From Enterovibrio calviensis DSM 14347 (GTDB lineage Bacteria; Pseudomonadota; Gammaproteobacteria; Enterobacterales; Vibrionaceae): a DNA stretch of 64,000 bases. The notes beneath the pieces were generated by a model, which made no database searches, was not told the DNA's origin, and saw only the letters and a list, made by a program, of their open reading frames with translations. The translations under genes were made by a program, and so were the position numbers. Shown here in pieces: positions 36,435 to 46,880 of the stretch. Each line of letters starts with the position of its first letter. Position 1 is the stretch's first letter. The stretch is from positions 1-64,000 of the forward strand of contig NZ_JHZA01000007.1 in NCBI RefSeq assembly GCF_000621165.1. The letters are read 5' to 3'.

Positions 36435-37802
36435 ATGAATGTAATGGGATATTTACAACGGCTTGGCAAGGCGCTCATGCTGCCTATTGCCACGCTACCT
36501 GTCGCGGGATTGCTGTTAAGGCTGGGGCAACCCGATGTATTTGGCATGCCATTTATAGAGGCGGCCGGTAGTGCCATTTTCTCACACATGCCAATCTTGT
36601 TTGCAGCAGCAATTGCAGCAGGGTTAAGCAAAAACACTGATGCGGCAGCGGCTATTGCTGGCATGGTGGGTTACTACATTTTAACGGAAGCACTTCAGGT
36701 GCTAAATCCTGAGCTGAACCTTGGAGTGTTTGGTGGGGTGATCGTCGGGGTGCTTGCTGGCGAGCTATTTAATAAATATCACAACATTCGATTACCCGAA
36801 TTCCTCGGATTTTTTGGTGGAAAACGTTTCGTACCGATAGTGACTGGCGTATGTGCACTCTTATTGGCCGTGCTGATGAGTGTTATTTGGCCACCGATTA
36901 GTGCTGGTATAGATGCATTTAGTTATTGGATGCTCGACAGTGAAATAGGTGGGAAATTTGGCTACGGATTTATTAACCGCATGCTGATTCCCGTGGGGCT
37001 GCACCACATTATCAATAGCATCGTTTGGACCGTGATGGGGGAATACAACGGTGTGACGGGTGAAATGCTGCGCTTTGCTGCTGGCGATCCGAGTGCAGGG
37101 CTAATGCTATCTGGCTTCTATCCTATCCTCATGTTTGCCTTACCTGCATCGTGTTTGGCGATTTACCACAGTGCTCGCAAAGAAAACCGTCCTGCGGTCG
37201 GTGGGATGCTGCTAAGTATAGCCTTCACGGCATTCTTAACGGGTATCACTGAACCGATTGAATACACCTTCATGTTCTTGGCACCAGTGTTGTACTTTAT
37301 CCATGCCGTTTTAACGGGGGTATCTCTGGTTATCGCAGCGGCGCTCGATATTCATATGTCGTTTGGTTTCTCCGCAGGCTTGATTGATTACGTGTTGTTC
37401 TTTAACGCGCCGTCAGCGAAAAATGCATGGATGTTGGTTCCTCTTGGTTTGGCGTTTTCATTGGCATATTACAGCTTGTTTATGCTGGCTATCCGTCTAT
37501 TCGATATTCAAACGCCCGGTCGAGAAGACACAACGATGGTGATGGCGAATAGCGATGTTGATAGTTCACAATTGGCGCACGACTACATCAAGGCCTTAGG
37601 CGGAAAGACCAATCTCACTCACATTGATGCGTGTATTACGCGCTTACGCTTAACCGTTAATGATAAAAACATCATTGATGAGCCACAACTCAAAGCTCTG
37701 GGTGCAAAGGCCGTGGTTCATGTTGGTGATAAGAATCTCCAAGTTATTCTTGGGCCGATGGCTGAGATAGTTGCTGGAGAAATGAAAACGATTCACACCT
37801 GA
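36435..37802 (+). CDS. nagE: PTS system EIICB permease, N-acetylglucosamine (NagE) type, lacking EIIA
   Basis: 455 residues. The EIIC domain closely follows E. coli NagE (LGKALMLPIATLPVAGLLLRLGQPD at the N-terminus, LPEFLGFFGGKRFVPIVTG, GFINRMLIPVGLHHI, GMLLSIAFTAFLTGITEPIEYTFMFLAP). A linker (IQTPGREDT) leads to EIIB, with the phosphorylation site IDACITRLRLTV at cysteine 400. NagE has an additional C-terminal EIIA domain that is absent here, so the phosphoryl group must come from a separate EIIA such as Crr. The likely substrate is N-acetylglucosamine, with glucose as an alternative. ATAAAGGAG lies just before the ATG. It is followed by a terminator and a two-component system. Confidence 0.85.
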   Translation: MNVMGYLQRLGKALMLPIATLPVAGLLLRLGQPDVFGMPFIEAAGSAIFSHMPILFAAAIAAGLSKNTDAAAAIAGMVGYYILTEALQVLNPELNLGVFGGVIVGVLAGELFNKYHNIRLPEFLGFFGGKRFVPIVTGVCALLLAVLMSVIWPPISAGIDAFSYWMLDSEIGGKFGYGFINRMLIPVGLHHIINSIVWTVMGEYNGVTGEMLRFAAGDPSAGLMLSGFYPILMFALPASCLAIYHSARKENRPAVGGMLLSIAFTAFLTGITEPIEYTFMFLAPVLYFIHAVLTGVSLVIAAALDIHMSFGFSAGLIDYVLFFNAPSAKNAWMLVPLGLAFSLAYYSLFMLAIRLFDIQTPGREDTTMVMANSDVDSSQLAHDYIKALGGKTNLTHIDACITRLRLTVNDKNIIDEPQLKALGAKAVVHVGDKNLQVILGPMAEIVAGEMKTIHT

Positions 37803-37870
37803 ATCATCGTCACAAAATTTTGGCTATCGCGAAAGTCATTTGCAGTAGCCAAATGTTCCCCCCCTAAGTC

Positions 37871-37897
37871 AAATGGCCACACTCTGGCCATTTTTTT
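37871..37897 (+). terminator. Terminator between the PTS gene and the response regulator gene
   Basis: aaatggcca (37871-37879) pairs with tggccattt (37885-37893) across a five-base loop and is followed by a run of T. The response-regulator gene starts 57 bases later. Confidence 0.88.
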
Positions 37898-37953
37898 ATT
37901 TTAAATGATATGGTTACGAACAGGTTGGGATCGAATTTCGAAAGGCGGCAAAC

Positions 37954-38625
37954 ATGAAAATATTGGTGATCGAGGATGATGTCACCACCCGGACATTCAT
38001 TGCTACTGCGCTTACACAAGAGGGCTTTGTTGTGGATGAAGCAGCTCAAGGTCGTGAAGGATTAATGATGGCGACCAGTTCTGAATATCAACTCATCATT
38101 CTTGACCGCATGCTGCCGGAACTTAATGGTATGCAAATCCTCTCCGCATTACGCGCAGCATGTATCTCGACGCCCGTAATCATTCTCAGCGCCATGGACA
38201 GCATTGAAGATAAAGTAGCGGGTTTAAGCGCCGGCAGTGATGACTATCTAACCAAACCGTTTGCATTGGTGGAGCTATTGGCGAGGGTAAACAGTATTTT
38301 ACGCCGCCAGAATCAAGCATCGCCATTACAGCATGAATTGATTATCCGCTCGCTGCGTTTGAATCTACGCAGTCATAAGGTGGATGTGAAGGGAGAACCA
38401 TTAAAGTTGCAAAACAAGGAGTTCATTTTGTTGCACTACTTAATGGACCATGCGGGCGAAGTGGTATCGCGAATGCGTTTGTTTGAGGCGGTATGGGATT
38501 ATCACTTTGACCCTAAAACGAATGTGATAGATGTACATATTGCTAATCTTCGAAAAAAACTGGAAGCAGCGGGTGCCAATGACTTAATAGAGACGGTGCG
38601 AGGAGCGGGCTATGTTATTCGCTAA
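37954..38625 (+). CDS. OmpR/PhoB-family response regulator
   Basis: 223 residues. The receiver domain has the acidic pocket IEDD at residues 7-10, phospho-acceptor aspartate 51 in ILDRMLPELNG, and the KPF lysine in DDYLTKPFALVELLARV. A winged-helix DNA-binding domain follows (LKLQNKEFILLHYLMDHAGEVVSRMRLFEAVW, then NVIDVHIANLRKKLE). Its closest style is the QseB/CusR-type branch. It is paired with the histidine kinase 47 bases downstream. Target genes are unknown. Confidence 0.93.
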   Translation: MKILVIEDDVTTRTFIATALTQEGFVVDEAAQGREGLMMATSSEYQLIILDRMLPELNGMQILSALRAACISTPVIILSAMDSIEDKVAGLSAGSDDYLTKPFALVELLARVNSILRRQNQASPLQHELIIRSLRLNLRSHKVDVKGEPLKLQNKEFILLHYLMDHAGEVVSRMRLFEAVWDYHFDPKTNVIDVHIANLRKKLEAAGANDLIETVRGAGYVIR

Positions 38626-38672
38626 CTTGAGCCTCACTGTATTGGCCTTGATTGTTCATAGAAAGGTGAACA

Positions 38673-40001
38673 ATGGCCGTCATTAGTAGCGATGTGCTCT
38701 ATCGTTCCAGCATATTAAAGCTTTTGCTTTGGTTTGGTGGTGGGCTGTTTTTGGTGATGAGCCTATTGATGCAACAGCTTTACCAAAATTCATTGCAAAC
38801 GTATCAACAAAGTTTGGACGATTTGTTGCGGCAAGAAAGTGAACTGATTGCTCAGTTGGCCGCCGTCACTGATACCAATACCATCATTGAAAGCATCGAA
38901 ACTCGACAACAAAGCAGTCTGTATTACTATCACTTGTCTCAACCCGACCCAAGCAATGAGGTGGCTCCTATTCCTGATTACCCTCGGATTGCCAATATTA
39001 AATCGGTCCGGCAACCCTTAGGTATGCGAGCAACGAAAGTCGTATTAAAAGACGGTACGCCGCTAGTGATCGGGATCAGTGATGGGGTTTATCAGCAATT
39101 CCAGAATAACTTAAATGTTCGCTTTCTATGGGCGACATTCTTGCCATTTATGGGTGTTTTTGTTGCGGCGGTTTGGTTTGCGCTGAATATATTAAACCGG
39201 CTGAACAACGTTAATCAGAACATGAATAAAGTGATGTGCGGCGAGCGAGGCGTTCGTTTGAAAGTCAGCGCCGCGACTGATGAGTTTGATTTACTGGCTA
39301 TTCACTTAAACACCATGCTAGATCAAATGGAGAAAAACGAATCGCGCTTACGTTCGCTCACGGTAGATATTGCCCATGATCTGCGAACGCCTATGTCACG
39401 GTTGAAACTCAGGATTGAAACCTTGTTGGGACAAGACAATTTAGCGCCAGCAGTGGAAAGTGAGTTGCATTATGTGCAGCAGGATTTCAACCATCTAATC
39501 GATACGTTCAGCGGCATGATGGAATTATACAATCTCGGTCATGGACGACATAGCGTAGCTCTCGAACCCGTTGATATAAAACCTATCATTTTAGATGTTA
39601 TCGATTTTTTGGAGCCATGCGTGAAGGAGAAAAACCAGCGATTGAGCTATCGCTGTGACATACCTTGTTTGGTCGAGGGTAACCGTAATTTGTTATTTAG
39701 GGCGATATGTAATTTGCTCGACAATGCCAATAAATACACGCCTGATGGGGGAGAGATTGAGATCGTTTCAGATTGCTTTGGCATCGTGGTTGCGGACAAT
39801 GGCCCAGGCATTGCTGATAAAGATAAAATTCGTGTGCTTGATCAATTGGTGCGCTTAGATCCTAGCCGAACAAGTACCGGTTTCGGTTTGGGGCTCGCAT
39901 TTGTCAATTCGGTGGCGACACTGCATGGCGGGCGCATTGTTTTATCCGACAATGCGCCGGGTCTAAGAGCCCGTTTGCTCCTTAGGCAAGTGCAAACGTA
40001 A
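38673..40001 (+). CDS. Sensor histidine kinase
   Basis: 442 residues. There are two transmembrane helices (about 15-33 and 150-172) around a short periplasmic region of about 115 residues, then HAMP (about 175-225), the HisKA dimerisation domain with phospho-acceptor histidine 235 in VDIAHDLRTPMSRLK, and HATPase_c with N box (LLDNANKYTPDGG), G1 (VADNGPGI) and G2 (GFGLGLAFV). It partners the upstream response regulator. The periplasmic domain is too small to recognise, so the stimulus is unknown. It ends 24 bases from the convergent chemoreceptor gene. Confidence 0.92.
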   Translation: MAVISSDVLYRSSILKLLLWFGGGLFLVMSLLMQQLYQNSLQTYQQSLDDLLRQESELIAQLAAVTDTNTIIESIETRQQSSLYYYHLSQPDPSNEVAPIPDYPRIANIKSVRQPLGMRATKVVLKDGTPLVIGISDGVYQQFQNNLNVRFLWATFLPFMGVFVAAVWFALNILNRLNNVNQNMNKVMCGERGVRLKVSAATDEFDLLAIHLNTMLDQMEKNESRLRSLTVDIAHDLRTPMSRLKLRIETLLGQDNLAPAVESELHYVQQDFNHLIDTFSGMMELYNLGHGRHSVALEPVDIKPIILDVIDFLEPCVKEKNQRLSYRCDIPCLVEGNRNLLFRAICNLLDNANKYTPDGGEIEIVSDCFGIVVADNGPGIADKDKIRVLDQLVRLDPSRTSTGFGLGLAFVNSVATLHGGRIVLSDNAPGLRARLLLRQVQT

Positions 40002-40025
40002 ATCAAACGCCACTAAGATGCCTAT

Positions 40026-43000
40026 TTAATACTTAAACCGCCCAATCATCGTATTGAGGTTTTCAGCCTGTCCGCTAACGCCATCCATGTTGTCGTTAAT
40101 TCGATGGAGCGTTTTTGCACTTTGTTGAATGCTATCGCCAACACCCTCTACCCCCTGAGAGGCGTCATTAACCCTTTCAAATTGCGCTTTGATGGAGATG
40201 TTCACTCGGTCGAAGTTGGCGCACACCTCGTTGTTTGAATCGGTGATTTTTTTTAGCAAGTCACCAGACAAATTCACTTGCTCGACACCCACAACAATAC
40301 GTTCATCGGACTCAGTGATTAGCGCGGAGATTTCCTTTGCTGCGTCAGCGCTTCGTTGAGCAAGGTTACGCACCTCGGCGGCTACCACTGAGAATCCTCG
40401 CCCTTGTTCACCGGCGCGAGCGGCTTCCACGCTGGCATTCAGTGCCAACAAGTTGGTTTGGAAAGCGATGCCTTCAATGGTGCTGATGATTTGCTGCATC
40501 TTCCGGCTAGAGTCAGTAATCGACACCATGGCGGCGTCAATTTGTTTGACCAACGCTTCACTTTCTTTCGCATGACTCAGTGCTTTTTGTGACACCGTAA
40601 CTGATACGTTGGCATGGTCGAGAGCTTCATCAATGTTACTGCGCATGGCACGCATGAGTGTGGATACATCCTTGAGGTGTTTGACCTGAGTATCTATTTG
40701 TTGATTGAGCCCAAGCACTTCGGCAGAGGTTTCTTCTGATTGATGGGTGACAGTGGACGCCGTTCCTTGGATTTCGTGAACCATGTCAGCCAAACTTAAG
40801 ATGGTTTGGTTGATGCCAGACTTCAATGTTTGGTAGTCACCTTTGACTTCCAATGAGAAATTGTCTGTTAAGTTCCCCTGAGCTAACTGGTCGAGCACTT
40901 CTCGGGTATGAGTGAGAACATGCTCAATGTTTTCAGCGGATTGGTTCACCGATGTGGCCAATTGCAGCAAGTCTCCCGAGACATTGTCAGTGCTACAGCG
41001 TGCCGATAGATTGCCGTTTGATACTTGCTCCATAACAGAAACGATATTGTTGAACACTGCGCCAGTAGACGTGGATGCGCCGTTGACGGCCAGTTTCATT
41101 TCATTCATTTTCCCTTGCGCGTTGAGCGCTACGGTTTGTCCAAACTGACCTTCACTCATCGATGCCATTACGTCACAGATATTGACGATAATCCCTTCAG
41201 TGTTGTCGATGGACTGGTTAATGGACTCTTTCAGAGAAGCCAAATCACCTGCAGCAGGTGCGGTCATGCGACGGTTATAGTCGCCCACTTCCAGCGCCCC
41301 CATGACGGTTTTGGCGTCAGCGATAAACGCAGCTGTGGTGCTTGCGGAGCTGTTGACTTGATGCTTCAGCGTCGCCAATTGGCCTTGAGCATCGGTCACG
41401 ACGCGGCTTTCAAAATTACCTTGCTCGATTTTCGCCATGACGTTTCCGATGTCTTCGACGGTGATTTCAATTTTGTGGGCAAATTCATTGATACTTTTCT
41501 TCAACACCAAGAGGTCGCCTGCCATGTCGGTATCGACACGCTGTGAAAAATCTCCCTGAGATAAACCAGTCATGGTGTTGGAAATACACCCTACAGCACC
41601 ATTGAGCGAGGCAAGCATAGTGTTGAGCGCTTCGGCCGCTTGTCCGGTTTCATCTTTGCTATGCACATCGGCGCGGCTTGAGAAGTTCCAATGTTGGCGC
41701 AACGAAAGGATAAAGGCCGACAAATCTTGTATGGGGCGAGAGATCCGTAGACCAAAGGTCTTGGCCGTATACAGCACCAAAGACACCATGATGATGACCA
41801 CAAAAAGGTAGATCACTTGCAAGGTATAAACGGCCGATAGGGCTTCACTTGCGCTTTGCTCTACCAGCACAATCCATTCAACATCTGGGCTTATTTTGAC
41901 CTTTTGATAAAGGGTGAGGGTAGATTCACCTTGGTAGTTGTCACCGTGAAGAGCTGCGATAGGCTCGCTGGTTTGACTGAGCAATGCCGCATTAATAGCG
42001 TCGGTGTCCAGAGTGAGGTTGTCACTGAATGAACTCTCGACGGTAAGCGAGTCATTATGAAAAGTATTGGATCGTAAACGTTTATCAGGGCCAATCACGA
42101 AAGATTCGCCCGTTGTGCCCAGCCCATAGTCTGCGCTCATCACTGCAGAAACTTGGCTGATGGGAAGTTGAACAATCACGACAGAAACGGGAACACCGTT
42201 GCTGTAAACGGGAGCGGCAATGAAACTGGCGGGGGCGTTGTAAGAAGGGGCGAATTGCTGGTAATCCACAAATGCTGTTGTATTGGTTTGTCCGTCTGCG
42301 AGTTGATCGCGTACCATGGAGAATGCCTGCCCCAGCCCTGAATCGGCAAAAGGACCTGTGTCTAAATTGGTGGCGTAATCCACCTCTTTAAAGACCGAAT
42401 AGACCACATTTGCCGTGGATAAATCGACTAAGAAAATATCGTAGAAACCAAAGCCTTTGGCATAGTCGCGAAAGTCAGCGTGAAAACGGCGGTGTGCATA
42501 ATCGTATTCTTGTTTTCCGCCTTGGCGTAATCCATCCTTTTCGCCCAATGGGTTTGGGTTCTTCACGATATAGTTGTATTGAAACGCCAGTGTTTTCGCA
42601 TCAAGGTTGTTAATCACGCTGTCGATATCAAACGTCTCGCCCGTCCGCGATTCGTAGTTCGCGAGAAACGCTTCTTTGTAATATTTCTGTATGTCGGGGA
42701 GTTGCTCTGGCTTCAACTCCCTATACAGTTCATAGGAATTGTTGAGTGCAGGGGCGGCAGCTCTCGTCATCGGGCTGCGGGCAATGCTTTCAATCACGCG
42801 ATTGCTGTTTTCGAAGTAGCCTTTTAGCGCGTCACCTTTTAAATGTGCGATGGCTTGAAGCGCGTCGCTTTTCTCGGCCTCCATGGATGACCAAGAACTG
42901 TATAAGCCGATGGCAGCGGTGATGACGGTGGGCACAAGGCCAATGAGGCAAAGAATGACGGTAAGTTTTTTTACCAGCGCAAAGTTTTCAAATTTCTGCA

Positions 43001-43049
43001 TCCATGTTTCAAGCACAGTGTTAGTCCGCCCTAGCATTGTCTGTATCAT
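40026..43049 (-). CDS. Large methyl-accepting chemotaxis protein with poly-HAMP array
   Basis: 1007 residues, about twice the usual receptor. A first transmembrane helix (about 28-50) is followed by a periplasmic double-Cache-like domain (about 55-400) and a second helix (about 405-425). Next comes a canonical HAMP and then six further HAMP-like units, each with a GN/GD-F-x-x-R followed by G-x-L-x-x-L-K-x-x-(I/V)-N pattern (for example [10 protein letters not shown] and [10 protein letters not shown]). The C-terminal signalling domain has the conserved tip [23 protein letters not shown]. No CheR-binding pentapeptide is seen at the end. Poly-HAMP chains relay or tune signals in receptors such as Aer2. 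The ligand is unknown. Confidence 0.9.
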   Translation of the reverse strand: MIQTMLGRTNTVLETWMQKFENFALVKKLTVILCLIGLVPTVITAAIGLYSSWSSMEAEKSDALQAIAHLKGDALKGYFENSNRVIESIARSPMTRAAAPALNNSYELYRELKPEQLPDIQKYYKEAFLANYESRTGETFDIDSVINNLDAKTLAFQYNYIVKNPNPLGEKDGLRQGGKQEYDYAHRRFHADFRDYAKGFGFYDIFLVDLSTANVVYSVFKEVDYATNLDTGPFADSGLGQAFSMVRDQLADGQTNTTAFVDYQQFAPSYNAPASFIAAPVYSNGVPVSVVIVQLPISQVSAVMSADYGLGTTGESFVIGPDKRLRSNTFHNDSLTVESSFSDNLTLDTDAINAALLSQTSEPIAALHGDNYQGESTLTLYQKVKISPDVEWIVLVEQSASEALSAVYTLQVIYLFVVIIMVSLVLYTAKTFGLRISRPIQDLSAFILSLRQHWNFSSRADVHSKDETGQAAEALNTMLASLNGAVGCISNTMTGLSQGDFSQRVDTDMAGDLLVLKKSINEFAHKIEITVEDIGNVMAKIEQGNFESRVVTDAQGQLATLKHQVNSSASTTAAFIADAKTVMGALEVGDYNRRMTAPAAGDLASLKESINQSIDNTEGIIVNICDVMASMSEGQFGQTVALNAQGKMNEMKLAVNGASTSTGAVFNNIVSVMEQVSNGNLSARCSTDNVSGDLLQLATSVNQSAENIEHVLTHTREVLDQLAQGNLTDNFSLEVKGDYQTLKSGINQTILSLADMVHEIQGTASTVTHQSEETSAEVLGLNQQIDTQVKHLKDVSTLMRAMRSNIDEALDHANVSVTVSQKALSHAKESEALVKQIDAAMVSITDSSRKMQQIISTIEGIAFQTNLLALNASVEAARAGEQGRGFSVVAAEVRNLAQRSADAAKEISALITESDERIVVGVEQVNLSGDLLKKITDSNNEVCANFDRVNISIKAQFERVNDASQGVEGVGDSIQQSAKTLHRINDNMDGVSGQAENLNTMIGRFKY

Positions 43050-43329
43050 TGTTAAGAGTGTAGAAAGGAATCGCTATGCTGTGTAGTTCGTTAGGCACGA
43101 TAGGCTGATGAATTGTAAGCAACATACTTGCTAACACACTCTGTATCAGGAAGGCGTTGCCTAGCGATATAATTCCGTTTAGTCTCACTTCATACTCAAA
43201 GGCACTAGTGATGGCTGCTGCACCCCGCATGTTTTGGTGCTTGGGTGAATTTTTCTAAGCCGTTGCTCGATACCTGTGCTTTGGGTGATGATGTTTTGTA
43301 CAACGCGTTGACGTTTTAAGGAGTGAACA

Positions 43330-43755
43330 TTGGAAGTGCGCGAAAAAGTGGCTAATGAAACAAAAAATGTGGCAGTGCTGAACAAGCCACTGTCATTTGT
43401 CATTCTGATGGTCGGTGTCGCTTTTGCGGTGTTTAACTTGCAACTTGTGTTCGCTGACGAGCAAATTAGCCCATTGAAAGCTCTGCTCTACGGTGTGATG
43501 GCCTTTATCGCCATATTCGTGGTGCTGTTTTGGGTCTTTGATTCAAAGAACACGGTGGTGAACGATACGTTTATTTCGAAAGGGAAAACCAAGATTCATT
43601 GGGTAGACGTGACGGAATGGAAATCAAATGACTTTTCGATAGTGATCACCGCAGGTGCTCAAAAGGTTGTGGTGAACTACTACGCTTATGCGAATCCTGA
43701 AGATTTGATGACAACGATTAAGAAGTTGGTGAAGCAATCTTCAGCGCTTCAATAA
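43330..43755 (+). CDS. Small membrane protein with two helices and a PH-like soluble domain
   Basis: 141 residues. AAGGAG at 43319-43324 supports the TTG start at 43330. Two hydrophobic helices (about 20-40 and 52-72) precede a soluble beta-rich C-terminus (DTFISKGKTKIHWVDVTEWKSNDFSIVI...) that resembles bacterial PH-domain proteins, ending in a helix. No function can be assigned. It is a single gene followed by a hairpin. Confidence 0.7.
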   Translation: MEVREKVANETKNVAVLNKPLSFVILMVGVAFAVFNLQLVFADEQISPLKALLYGVMAFIAIFVVLFWVFDSKNTVVNDTFISKGKTKIHWVDVTEWKSNDFSIVITAGAQKVVVNYYAYANPEDLMTTIKKLVKQSSALQ

Positions 43756-43768
43756 CGACATTTATGTT

Positions 43769-43795
43769 GAGCCCAATATTCTGGGCTCATCTTTC
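43769..43795 (+). terminator. Probable terminator after the small membrane protein gene
   Basis: gagccca (43769-43775) pairs with tgggctc (43782-43788) around a six-base loop. The following sequence is pyrimidine-rich rather than a pure T tract. Confidence 0.6.
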
Positions 43796-44478
43796 ATCTC
43801 TCACCTTCATTTTCATTTTCACTCTCCATCTCTCGTTTCTCATCTCTCGTCTCGCTACTTGTCACTTCGCGTTTCCTTCTTCCTTTGTTTCTCCGTTCAT
43901 TTCATTCGTTAAATATCCTTCGTTCCAATCTCGCTTTATCGCCATTGGTCATCGCGGTGTTTGTTGTTTTTGCTATCGAACGGCTATCCGTGGTCAGCGA
44001 ATGGCAGACCGCATTGCTGACATTTATCAACCAAAACACGAACCGAAGAATTGAACAGTAAATAGACAATCTTCCTATTCAGTGAAGGTGCACTTCAACA
44101 AACGTCATAAATGGACAGTTATGATAGTTAAAAGCCAATGAAATCTGTTTGTTGCGCGTCCAGAATCAAAAGCTCAATTTGAATAAATATTCACTTTATC
44201 CGGGTCGGATATTGTCGATGGCATGGTGTTGGCGAGGGTTTGTAAAAGAGTGGCAAATAATCACTCCTCTCTTTAAGACGTAGACTATATTTTCTTTGCA
44301 GGTTGTCTTATTAATGCTCTCGGTGTCTTTCTGTTGCGTTTAACGTCAACGAACGAATGCATAAGGAGTGGAAATAGTGCATAAAATCAGCGTAAAACCA
44401 CACTTTCCGTCACATTAGAGCGTGGATTTTGCAGGTAACATTTGCCAAGTGGATCGCAAAAATAAGGAAGGACCCTCC
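43789..44478. other. Polypyrimidine tract and leader region of the ATP-grasp/transglutaminase cluster
   Basis: From about 43789 to 43930 the plus strand is almost entirely C and T (repeated catctctc, ttcattttc and similar). The following 550 bases up to the first gene contain no supported coding sequence. The promoter of the five-gene cluster must lie here. AAGGAAGG at 44464-44471 is the ribosome binding site of its first gene. Confidence 0.65.
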
Positions 44479-45936
44479 ATGAGTGATTTAATGGATAACT
44501 ATGACACTGGGGAGTTCTTTGATGAACTCGTTGACGCTGAAGGTCAATGTCGCGTTTCGTCGGGTCGACTTATACGCTACCTCGAAAGTTTGCCATCTGA
44601 TGAGCTTGAAAAGCGTAGGCAAGCCGCTGAAGCGACGATACAAGACATGGGTATTAGCTTTACCGTCTATACCGATGACGGCAATATCGACCGAGCTTGG
44701 CCTTTCGATATTGTTCCACGAACGATCGACGCTAAAGACTGGTCCGTTGCCGAAAAAGGACTAAAGCAGCGACTCACTGCATTGAATCGTTTTATTGACG
44801 ATCTCTACCACGATCAAAACTGCATTAAAGACGGCATCATTCCCGCTCACATCATAAAAGATTCAAAGAACTTTCGTCCTGAATGTGTCGGAGTGTCACC
44901 GCCGTTTGGCGTGTGGGCGCATATCTGTGGAACCGATTTGGTTCGAGCGGGTGATGGCGAGTTCTATGTGCTTGAAGATAACCTGCGTGTGCCATCTGGC
45001 GTGTCATACATGCTAGAAAACCGAGCTATCACTAAGCGTGTATTGCCTGAGCTGTTTGAGAATGACGACATTCTGCCCGTCGATTCTTATACCTCTGAGC
45101 TGTTTAACACCCTGAAAGCTTTATCGCCTCGTGCCGTACGCCGCCCTGAAATTGTGGTGCTGACGCCGGGCATCTATAACTCTGCCTATTTTGAGCACGC
45201 CTATTTAGCGCAGCAAATGGGTGCGGAGTTAGTGGAAGGCAATGACTTGTATGTGGGCGACGATGAATGCGTCTACATGAAAACAATCTTTGGCCCTGAG
45301 CGTGTTGATGTCATTTATCGCCGAATTGATGACTCATTCCTCGACCCAGAAGTGTTCGACAAAGACTCCATGCTGGGTGTGCCCGGATTAATGCGTGCAT
45401 GGAAAGCTGGCAACGTGGCACTCGCCAATGCGCCCGGCGCAGGCGTCGCGGATGACAAAGTCGTGTATGCCTACGTGCCTGCATTGATTCGTTATTACCT
45501 CGACGAAGAACCGATTATCCCGAACGTAGAAACCTTCCTTTGTGAAGACGAAGAACAACGCGAATACGTGTTAGCTAATCTTGATAAGTTAGTGGTTAAG
45601 CCCGCCAATGAATCGGGGGGGTATGGCATGTTAGTAGGGCCACATTCCACCAAAGAAGAGCAAGATCAGTTCGCAACGTTGATCTCAGAAAACCCGCGTA
45701 ACTACATCGCTCAGCCCACATTGAAACTTTCGACCGCGCCGACCTTGGTCGCGCCAGGCACGCTCGAACCGCGCCACCTCGATTTACGCCCCTTCATTTT
45801 ACAAAGCAAGAAAACCTATGTGACAACGGGTGGGTTAACCCGCGTTGCCATGAAAAAAGGGTCTCTTGTGGTGAATTCCTCCCAAGGCGGCGGCAGTAAA
45901 GACACATGGATTGTTAAGACAAAGGGAGCGAAGTGA
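44479..45936 (+). CDS. Circularly permuted ATP-grasp protein (DUF404/DUF407)
   Basis: 485 residues from ATG 44479, which has AAGGAAGG 7 bases upstream. The longer frame from 44422 lacks a site. This is a stand-alone circularly permuted ATP-grasp (COG2308 type): WPFDIVPRTIDAKDWSVAEKGLKQR at the N-terminus, ATP/metal-site segments VLEDNLRVPSGVSYMLENRAI (about 178-198) and YRRIDDSFLDP, and the nucleotide-binding LVVKPANESGGYGMLVG near residue 375. ATP-grasp enzymes ligate a carboxylate to an amine through an acyl phosphate. Iyer and colleagues predicted this family, with alpha-E and transglutaminase partners, to build or modify peptides. It overlaps the alpha-E gene by one base. Confidence 0.9.
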   Translation: MSDLMDNYDTGEFFDELVDAEGQCRVSSGRLIRYLESLPSDELEKRRQAAEATIQDMGISFTVYTDDGNIDRAWPFDIVPRTIDAKDWSVAEKGLKQRLTALNRFIDDLYHDQNCIKDGIIPAHIIKDSKNFRPECVGVSPPFGVWAHICGTDLVRAGDGEFYVLEDNLRVPSGVSYMLENRAITKRVLPELFENDDILPVDSYTSELFNTLKALSPRAVRRPEIVVLTPGIYNSAYFEHAYLAQQMGAELVEGNDLYVGDDECVYMKTIFGPERVDVIYRRIDDSFLDPEVFDKDSMLGVPGLMRAWKAGNVALANAPGAGVADDKVVYAYVPALIRYYLDEEPIIPNVETFLCEDEEQREYVLANLDKLVVKPANESGGYGMLVGPHSTKEEQDQFATLISENPRNYIAQPTLKLSTAPTLVAPGTLEPRHLDLRPFILQSKKTYVTTGGLTRVAMKKGSLVVNSSQGGGSKDTWIVKTKGAK

Positions 45937-46880
45937 TGTTATCGAGAGTTGCTGAACGTTTGTTTTGGAGTGCGCGCTATTTAGAGCGTGTAGAAAACAT
46001 AGCTCGCTTGGTCAGTGTGTATGACGAGCTGCTTTATGATTTGCCACGCGATGTGCGCGTGTCTTGGTATAACTTGATTGAGATTAACGGTAATCCCGCG
46101 GAGTACTCAGAGAATTATTCCGATCATGGCGAAAAAAGCGTGATGCGCTTTTTGCTGAGTGATAAAGAAAATCCGAGCTCATTATTGTCTTCACTTTTTA
46201 TGGTGAGAGAAAACATCCGCACCACGCGAGATGTGGTCCCAGAAGAAATGTGGGAGCTGATTAACGAAGTGTGCTTGCATGCGAAAAAGAATATTCAGAG
46301 TGGTATTAATCGTTCTGATCGCCATGCATACCTCAACACCGTTATCGAAGGCTGTCAGAAGATTAACGGTTTGCTTGGAAGCGTAATGAGCCGCAATGAG
46401 GCATGGAGTTTCATTTCCATGGGTCGTTACGTGGAACGCGCTGATATGAATACCCGTATTTTGGATTCTGCGGTTAAGCTTAAAGTGCAATCGCCTCCCG
46501 AAGAGCATGTGCTTCTCGACCAAGTGATTTGGGCGAAAGTGCTCAAATCTCAAAGTGCCTACCTTAATTATCTAAGAACCATGCGCATCGGCATTGACGG
46601 TATGAACACCGCATTGTTCTTGCTGACTGACGAAGACTTTCCCCGATCACAAGCGTTCTGCCTCAAGCAGATCAAACACGCAGCGGCATATTTGCCGCGA
46701 CATAAACGAGTGGTATCTGAAGTGACGAAACTGGAAGACAATACTTACGGTATTGAACAGGAAGGCGATATTAGCCAAGCACTGAGTGATTACCTCAACG
46801 ATATTCAGCTAGCACTGATCGCGTTGCAAAACGATATTCGCGAAACGTGGTTCCACTTCTCTGAAGGAGAAGCTTCATGA
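45936..46880 (+). CDS. Alpha-E domain protein
   Basis: 314 residues, all-helical. The start ATG at 45936 overlaps the upstream stop (TGATG), and a GTG one codon earlier is also in frame. The hallmark start LSRVAERLFWSARYLERVENIARLV and the recurring MGRYVERADMNTRIL segment define the alpha-E (DUF403, COG2307) family. It is an obligate neighbour or fusion partner of circularly permuted ATP-grasp proteins. The fused version is found three genes downstream. No catalytic residues are established, and it may be a substrate-holding or scaffolding subunit. It overlaps the next gene by four bases (ATGA). Confidence 0.9.
   Translation: MLSRVAERLFWSARYLERVENIARLVSVYDELLYDLPRDVRVSWYNLIEINGNPAEYSENYSDHGEKSVMRFLLSDKENPSSLLSSLFMVRENIRTTRDVVPEEMWELINEVCLHAKKNIQSGINRSDRHAYLNTVIEGCQKINGLLGSVMSRNEAWSFISMGRYVERADMNTRILDSAVKLKVQSPPEEHVLLDQVIWAKVLKSQSAYLNYLRTMRIGIDGMNTALFLLTDEDFPRSQAFCLKQIKHAAAYLPRHKRVVSEVTKLEDNTYGIEQEGDISQALSDYLNDIQLALIALQNDIRETWFHFSEGEAS

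Noticed and set aside
43764-44054. 96-codon frame in the polypyrimidine region
   Set aside because: Composition simply reflects the C/T-rich tract (Ser, Leu, Phe), with no ribosome binding site.
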